From the NCBI RefSeq assembly GCF_037893015.1, contig NC_133658.1:282060875-282124874 (forward strand): DNA of 64,000 nucleotides, given 5' to 3'. Numbering within the stretch: the first letter of the stretch is position 1; each line of letters starts with the position of its first letter. A model generated the notes under the pieces. It saw nothing but the letters and a program-made list of their open reading frames with translations, was not told the DNA's origin and ran no database searches. Of the stretch, positions 57,600 through 64,000 are shown in pieces. The DNA is from Macrotis lagotis. Taxonomy: Eukaryota > Chordata > Mammalia > Peramelemorphia > Peramelidae. A program made the translations under genes and the position numbers.

Positions 57600-57960
57600 C
57601 TGTTCAAAAACATCTGAAGATCAAGCTGAGGTCTGGTTAAAGGAACTGGAGTTGTTTTGCCCCAAGAAGACTTAGGAACTGACGTAATCACGCTTCAAAG
57701 TATAAAAATTCCATCATTTGGAAGAGCAATTAGACTTATTCTCTTTGAACTTGGAGAACAGAACAAGGAACCTCTGGTGGAAGTTACAAGATGATTAAGC
57801 TATAAGTCAGGAAAAACATGTAACCACCTAGGGTGGTTAAAGTCCTAAAGTGAAAGCAGTTTCTTCCTAACTGGAGGTTTTTAGAAAAAGGTTGAATGAT
57901 GGCTTTCAGGGGAAGGGACTGAGGTGGCATGAACATCCAGATCTAAAGGAATGACTTAGA
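57600..57960 (+). mobile_element. L3/CR1-like LINE 3' fragment
   Basis: 'ggtggaagttacaagatgat', 'tcaggaaaaacatgtaacca' and 'aaaggttgaatgatggcttt' follow the CR1-group 3' ORF order. Old and broken. Confidence 0.55.
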
Positions 57961-59021
57961 TGAGTTCCTGAAGTTTTGTGATCTTCTCCTTTCTTTCCTC
58001 AGGGCCCCTCATAGTATGCTTCTCCCATCAGATCACATTTTGGAAGGAATCGTACATGTTGGAAAGACTGAAATCCATACCACAAGCTGCTGTCCCTGGG
58101 TTCAGATCTGCAGACTTCTCAGAGCCATGCCAAACAAGAAGCCATCCTCAGAAGGAGTGTTTCACCAGGTCAAAGAGGCTATTTCCTCCTCCCTAGCTAT
58201 GATGGTCAGCTTTGTAACTGCTTCCTTTCTTCCCTAAATCCTCCTATCTGACCAGAACAGTCTAGCTGTTGTAGAAAAGAGTAAAACTCAGTTCCAGTCT
58301 GGTTCTCCCCCAGATACAACTAAGTAACAGCTAATCAGCCAGTTATCCTTCACAAGGGCAGTTCTCTTTGTGATATCTTCACTCTGTGTGTGTGTGTGGG
58401 GGGGGGGAGTGAATAGTTCCCCTTTTAACTCTTCTCTGTTTAGAAATCAGAGTCAAGGTCATGTATAGATAGATCATATGAAATGGGGAAAATTGGTTCA
58501 CAGGCCTTTGCTACTTCCTAGCACCACCCATCCCTAGTTGCTGTGAGAATGGAAGGAGTTTGTCAAAAAATCATACTAAAAGTGAATTAATGGCTGATAT
58601 TTATGACTTAGCAACTTCTCCCCACTTGTAATAATTATTTGCATTTGAACCAGGCTTTCAATGTCTAAATCCAAAGAAGTAACACTAATGGTAGTGTTGT
58701 AGGCATCAGTGATAGGCTGGTAGGGGCATGAGAGGGGAAGCGATGGATTTAGGGAGTCTTTTGTCCCCATTATCAATTCTATCTGTACATAAGTCTGACT
58801 CTCCTAGAGTCTCCCAAGGTAAGATGATTGCTTGAATGATATAGATGGCCACAGGATTTAAGGTGAAAGAGACATTAGACAGAGATTAAGTTACTTGCCC
58901 AAAGACAAAAAGGTAGTAGGCATCAGAGTGGGATTTGACACCCAGGTCCTCTGACCACAGAGTTAGTGCCCTTTCCACTGTACCACATTGCTGGGGAGTT
59001 GAAGTGTAGAGATAGGCTCAC

Positions 59022-59070
59022 TTTTTTTGGAAAGCTGTGCATCCTCCTCCAGGTCCCTGGGAAGAGTTAA
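59022..59070 (-). CDS. CARD9: CARD9 short tail exon
   Basis: Reads LTLPRDLEEDAQLSKK plus one base; human has LSLPQDLEDTQLSDK. Acceptor 'tttctcaaag', donor 'gtgagc', 49 bases, phase 0 in and phase 1 out, fitting both neighbours. Confidence 0.93.
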
Positions 59071-59960
59071 CTTTGAGAAAGAGACAAACAGCCTAGTTTA
59101 GACTTCAGTACTGGTCTTCACTCATAACCTCAAACTGGATTTCAATCATTTTCATCAACTCTGTCCCCTTTCAGACTTTTTCCAAGGTAAGCCTCCCAAC
59201 CAAACTTAGTGATGAATTTGAGACCCTCCAAAATGTGATGTAACAAAACCCCAGAAATATGAAAGAGATGTGCCAAGAGAGAAGCAGAGATCTGCTGGTC
59301 CTTCACTTCTCCTTTTGCGTCATGTCCAATAGACATTGTTGGACAGTCCTAAATTCACTTCCTCCTTCCCCGCCTCCCTTCACCCTTGACATTCAATGGA
59401 ACATTATGGTAGGATGCATTTCTTTTTTCGTGCCTGTGACCAAATCAGCTTCTCTGGATTATAAATGCAGCAGCTTGTCCCTTCTACATTTCTACCAGCC
59501 TGGTCACAATCTCCAAACTTCCCAATGACATAGTACTTTCTGTTTTGAAAAGTGCTTTCTCACATGACCTTCCTCAGTTCTTCCAATATCCCCAGGAAGA
59601 ACACAGCTTAGAGATACTGGAGAGAATTTAAATTTGGAGCCAGCAGGGAAATGGATTCTAATTGTTTTGGACATTTATAGTGGTATCTTATAAACAAAAG
59701 ACCCTTAAATTTCATTATACTGAAACAAGCTTTGTGATCATGGAAAAGACATTTCACCTCTTCTTCTACCTCTAAAGTTCTTGCTTTTTATATGATAGCC
59801 ATTGCCCTGTCCTTATGGACCAATAGTTAAATACTTTATGGAGCCTGGCACCAGCAAAGAGGAAGGAGAAAGGTGGTTCCCAACTAGCTCCTGTCTGGAC
59901 AAAGCTATGAGTCTAGTGAAGGAAGGTAATACTCAGAATTAGATTAAGGAAGACACTGAC
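59071..59960 (-). other. CARD9: CARD9 intron, phase 0
   Basis: 890 bases, mostly single-copy. No coding signal beyond a chance frame at 59259-59528. Confidence 0.8.
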
Positions 59961-60002
59961 CTCCTGAGAATTCCTGGGCGAGTTGTCATCTAAGTCGGAA
60001 CT
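59961..60002 (-). CDS. CARD9: CARD9 microexon, 42 bases
   Basis: Reads SSDLDDNSPRNSQE; human SSDLEDGSPRRSQE. Acceptor 'gtggcccag', donor 'gtcagt'. Exactly 14 codons, phase 0 at both ends, so skipping it would keep the frame. Confidence 0.95.
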
Positions 60003-60680
60003 CTGGGCCACAAAAAAAAAGAAAGAAAACTTGTCAGGGTCTTTGTCCCTCCCGGATATACATTCAGTGTGTAAGGAGGGAGTGGTAGAGAAGAGAATTG
60101 GCTTGGGACAATAGATAGCAGGATGAGATTTAGGATACAAAGACATACCATTCACAGTCATTCTCAAAAACTTAAAAAAAAAACAAGGAAGGGAAGAAGA
60201 AAAGAAAATACTGCTCAGATGGTATCCTTAATTATGCAATCAGTGTTTCTTAACCTGGGGACCATGAACTTGGCTTTTAAAAAATATTTTGATAACTCCT
60301 TCTTCCCCCTCCTTCCCCATGCTTCCTTTGGTACCTTCCCTATCTTGTTTACACTCTGTCCTGTTTCTCCTCCTACCTATCTTCTCTCTCTCCATTGGTG
60401 GACTCTTACCTAGATCACACCCTGTAACTATAGGTAATGTTTCAGGGTTTTATACAGGATTTTCTTCTTTTCTTCCTTTATACTACTTCACTTGGATATC
60501 ATCAGGTCATGGATTTAATTACTATCTGTTCACTGATGTTTCTCAAATCTACCTAATCTCCAAATTCTCTGCTGATCTCCAGTCTCACATTTCCAATTAC
60601 CTCTCAGACATCTCAAACTAGATGTCCAGTAGTCATCTTAAACTCAACTTGTTCAAAACAGAATTCTTATCTTTCACTGA

Positions 60681-60832
60681 GGGGTGGCTAGGTGGCACAG
60701 TGGATAAAGCACCAACCCTGGAGTCAGGAGTACCTGGGTTCAAATCCAGTCTCAGACAATAATGACCTAGCCCTGTGGCCTTGGACAAGCCACTTAATCC
60801 CATTTGCCTTGCAAAAACATAAAAAAAACCCA
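60681..60832 (+). repeat. Young CORE-SINE, sense, 13-bp target duplication
   Basis: 'tatctttcactga' at 60668-60680 and 60833-60845. Antisense to CARD9. Confidence 0.9.
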
Positions 60833-61132
60833 TATCTTTCACTGAAACTGTCTCCCCCTCTCCTGCCTAACTTCCCTTTTACTGTAGTCTTCAAGGCTTT
60901 CAACCCAGAAGACAATCCCTGAATTTCTCACTATCTCTTATCCTCCCATTTCTATTCATTGATTTCACCTTTGCAGCATCTCTTGTATATGCCTCCTTTT
61001 CTTCTCTGATATTGCCAGACCCTCATCATCTTACACCCAGACTATATTTCAATAGTTTTGCTGGTAGGTCAGCCTGCCTCAAGTCTTTCCCCATTCTAAT
61101 CATACTCCATTCAGCCACTAGTGATTTTTCTG

Positions 61133-61278
<146 letters not shown>

Positions 61279-61572
61279 CTTCCTCTTTCCACAAACAGGA
61301 AACCTCAGTGATTTCCTGATTTTCCTATTTCTTCCAGTATCAAATACAATATATTCTGTAAGTCATTTAATGCTCTTCATAACTCAACCCCTTCCTATCT
61401 TATTTTTCCAGTCTTCTTATACCTTCTTCCCCAACAAGTACTCTTTGAACTGTCCCACAAAAATTTCATCTCTCAATTCTAAGTATTTTGATTTAGCTGA
61501 CCCCCAGGCCTGGAACACTCTCCTTCCCCATCTCCCTGAATTCTTTTAAGTTACAACTGAAATTCTATTGTA

Positions 61573-61732
61573 GGGGGTGGCTAGGTGGCACAGTGGATAG
61601 AGCACCAGCCCTGGAGTCAGGAGTACCTGAGTTCAAATCTGACCTCAGACACTTAATAATCACCTGGCTGTGTGGCCTTCGGCAAGCCACTTAACCCCCT
61701 TGCCTTGCAAAATCCTAAAAAAAAAAAAAATC
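61573..61732 (+). repeat. Young CORE-SINE, sense, in L2
   Basis: 'ggggtggctaggtggcacag' to a tail of 14 A. Close to consensus. Confidence 0.9.
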
Positions 61733-61812
61733 CTATCTTGTACATGAAGGTAACCATAAATTCTCTTAATTCCAGTGCCTTTCCTCTGTTAATTATTTCC
61801 TGTTTATAGCTT

Positions 61813-61852
<40 letters not shown>
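61813..61852. repeat. (GT)n microsatellite
   Basis: About 19 GT units followed by 'atgtacatatg', in the L2 3' UTR. Confidence 0.95.
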
Positions 61853-61855
<3 letters not shown>

Positions 61856-62269
61856 ACATATGTTTGCATGCTGTTAGAGACGGCCAGAGACTATCTTTAA
61901 TCACAGTCTATCAAGTAGTAGATCTTAATATTGATTGATTGCATATCCTCTCCTCTCTTCTCTTTTCTACTTATTTTCAGTTCTTTCTATCCTTTATAGC
62001 TTCCAGCTTAAGTCTTACCTTTGACTTCCTCCCTAAATTAAATTTATTATTTAATTACATCCTGCTTCCTATTGTTCTCTTTTTGCTTTATACATTCATT
62101 GGGAGCCAGATTTGTATGAGGACCCTAGGCTAAGAGTTTCTCTTGGGGGTCAGGCTTATTTCCCTGACTATTATAAGCTTCACCTTTCTCTCTCATCTCT
62201 CCTTCCTTCAGTGAGTAACACTGAGTTGGGCACCTAGAAGGTCCCACTGTAGTTGACTGAATCATTAAT

Positions 62270-62890
62270 TAAACTGTTTATGAAGTGCTTTCTATGTTCC
62301 AAATCAGAGATAAGGCAAAAGCAGAAGAACAACAAAAAAAGTCCTTAGCCCAAGGAGTGTACCTACTAATGGGAAAGAAAAATCTATTAAAAAATGAGTT
62401 TGTACAAGAGAAATAAACAGTAAAAGAAAGACCATAACCTTAGAGGAGAAGGTGCAGATCTGGGGGGAAGGGGACCTAGGAGAAGGAGGACCAGGCAGGC
62501 TCCTACTGGTAATATTTGAGGGAAGTCAGAGATACCAAGAGGTAAGGAATAAAAGCTTCCTAGGTAGAGGGGATAGAGGCAGTTTAAAGGCATAGAGGCA
62601 GGAGATGGTTTCATGTATAAGGAACAAAAGATAGACTAATATTACTTTGAGTTTTTAGAGAATATGGAGGGGAGTAAAGTGTGAAAAGACCAGAAAAATA
62701 AGACAGCATCAGGCAGAAAAGACCCTTGAATTCCAAAGAGAGAGCTTTACATTTGATTCTGGAGGTAACAGGGATCTGTTGGAGTTTAGAGGGACTAAAA
62801 GTCACATGATCAGACTTATGGTTTAGGAAGATCATTTTGATGACAAGGTGGTGGATGAATTGGAATGGGAAAATTTGAGGTAGGGAGTCA
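62270..62890 (+). repeat. Unnamed dispersed repeat, longer copy
   Basis: Contains 'agtgctttctatgttccaaa', 'gccttagaggagaaggtgc'-like sequence, 'ttaaaggcatagaggcagga' and 'acatttgattctggaggtaa'. The order is that of the copies at 36890, 48845 and 57290. Confidence 0.5.
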
Positions 62891-63309
62891 AATTAGAATG
62901 CTTTTATAATAGATGAGTCAAGAGGTGATGAGAGCCTGAACTATCTTTGGGTAAAAAAGTCTTAGAACATCAGTTGTAGAACGAACTAGACCAATCTCTT
63001 AAATGTCTAAATGGGAAACTGATGGCCCCGGAGGGACAGTGGTTTGTCAAGATTATAGGTGATTTAGGAGCAGAGCCAGAAGTAGAATCCAAGTCCCCTG
63101 ACTCTCAAAGAAGTAACTTCAGTACTTACTGATAACAAGTAGACCACAGAGGGAAGAGAATACTACAGTGGAAGGATGTAATGAGTTAACTGAGCCCACT
63201 CCCCTTACTTCTGGGAAAGACCAAAACTACATCCAACTGGTCTGGAAGGAGGAAGAGTCTAAACCGTTCTGGAAGCCTGACTCTAATCATTGCCCCCAGA
63301 AAAACATAC

Positions 63310-63501
63310 CAGAATAGGTGTTTCCGACTCTAGCCGCCTTAGCTTGCTCTCCATTGACAGCAACTGTCCCTCTTTTTTAAACAGCTGTAACTGTAACTCA
63401 TCATATTTTTCACCCAGCTCCCGGATCTGCTTCCGAAGCTCATCTTTCTCCTTCAGACCATTCGAATACTGTAGGTGGAATTCCTCCCTTGTTGTGATAG
63501 C
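63310..63501 (-). CDS. CARD9: CARD9 coiled-coil exon
   Basis: 64 codons, phase 0 at both ends: AITTREEFHLQYSNGLKEKD, then ELRKQIRELGEKYDELQLQL, FKKEGQLLSMESKLRRLES and ETPIL. Human CARD9 reads AIATREELHAQHARGLQEKD at the start. Acceptor 'ctcccctag', donor 'gtatgt'. CARD9 is the adaptor that passes Dectin-type C-lectin receptor and Syk/PKC-delta signals to BCL10-MALT1 and NF-kB in myeloid cells. This exon is the last part of its coiled coil, with a regular heptad of Leu. The CARD domain and upstream coil lie beyond the right end. Confidence 0.97.
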
Positions 63502-64000
63502 CTAGGGGAGGGAGGGCACACAACAGAAGCTGGGCTGCATACCCTCAGGAAGAGATATCCCATACCCCAATGCCCAGAATAGTCCCACTGGAGGTGTAGC
63601 TGCTGCCCAAATGTATCCTGAACTCCTGAGGCATGGCAAAGACTGTGGGTATAAAGACAGAGATAGGCATCAGGGACCAATTTCTCTAGCAAAAGCATTG
63701 TGGTCAAATTTTGTTGTTGCTTCTTTAGTTGTGTTGGACTCTTCCTGACCCTTTTGGGGTTTTCTTGGCAAAGATGCTGGAGTAGTTTACTATTTTCTTC
63801 TTTAACTCATTTTACAGATAAAGAAATTGAGGTAAACAGGATTAAGTGACTTACCCAGGATCACACAGCTAAAAAAGTCTGAGGATGTATTTGAACTCAG
63901 AAAGAGGAGTCTTCCTTACTCTAGGCCTGATGCTCTATCCACTGAGCCACCAACCTGCCTTGTGGGCCAATTGCAGGGTTCATTATATGGGAGGTAGTAC
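63502..64000 (-). other. CARD9: CARD9 intron, partial, with MAR1-like SINE
   Basis: No exon in the last 500 bases. From 63708 to 63960 is an antisense long-tail MAR1-like SINE ('cctgacccttttggggtttt', then 'ccactgagccaccaacctgcc'). Confidence 0.8.

Larger units (their letters stand above)
54429..59021 (-). other. CARD9: CARD9 intron, 4.6 kb, phase 1, rich in antisense L2
   Basis: Holds a young SINE (54953-55094), L2 pieces (55096-55870, 56390-57165), the unnamed repeat (57290-57590), a CR1-like piece (57600-57960), a short (TG)n then G-run at 58385-58406 and a MIR piece at 58850-59000. About 57970-58840 is mostly single-copy; no exon recognised. Confidence 0.8.

Noticed and set aside
57978-58240. 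Possible CARD9 exon
   Set aside because: No frame matches CARD9 and the missing tail exons were found at 59022 and 54355 with matching phases.

Overview
The window is mammalian nuclear DNA from a marsupial, probably an Australian-type lineage; the species cannot be fixed from sequence alone. The main evidence is the very high density of one young tRNA-headed CORE-SINE (WSINE1/MAR1-like), L1 copies with marsupial-type ORF2 ends and 3' UTRs, and older L2, MIR and L3/CR1-like copies, around three spliced host genes.

Genes: the left part holds the last three coding exons of GPSM1 (AGS3) on the + strand (6848-7004, 9005-9213, 18026-18241), encoding four GoLoco motifs and the stop. All three exons of DNLZ, the mitochondrial Hsp70 escort protein, lie on the - strand (47891-48148, 45814-45953, 43124-43292), with a CpG island at the promoter. 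The last six coding exons of CARD9 follow on the - strand between 63501 and 52902. All splice phases agree. The order GPSM1(+), DNLZ(-), CARD9(-) is that of human 9q34.3, so microsynteny is conserved while repeats have widened the spaces between genes.

Layout: 1-6.8 kb is probably GPSM1 intron with MIR and SINE copies; 7-18 kb is GPSM1 introns, including an internally deleted L1; 18.2-21.6 kb is probable GPSM1 3' UTR; 21.6-42.9 kb is intergenic, with an SRPRA processed pseudogene, nested L1s and many SINEs; 43.1-48.3 kb is DNLZ; 48.3-52.9 kb is an intergenic gap with L2 and CR1-like LINEs; 52.9-64 kb is the CARD9 3' half, with its introns full of antisense L2.

The three genes do not form one pathway: GPSM1 controls G-alpha-i signalling and spindle orientation, DNLZ works in mitochondrial protein quality control, and CARD9 is an innate immune adaptor. 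I found no tRNA or other RNA gene, no CRISPR, no LTR or retroviral element that I can support, and no convincing undescribed biological system. The best leads are small: a perfect 40-bp segment shared by unique DNA and the inside of an L1, SINEs with duplicated 5' heads, a foldback SINE, a close inverted SINE pair in a DNLZ intron, and a diverged CARD9 C-terminal region.
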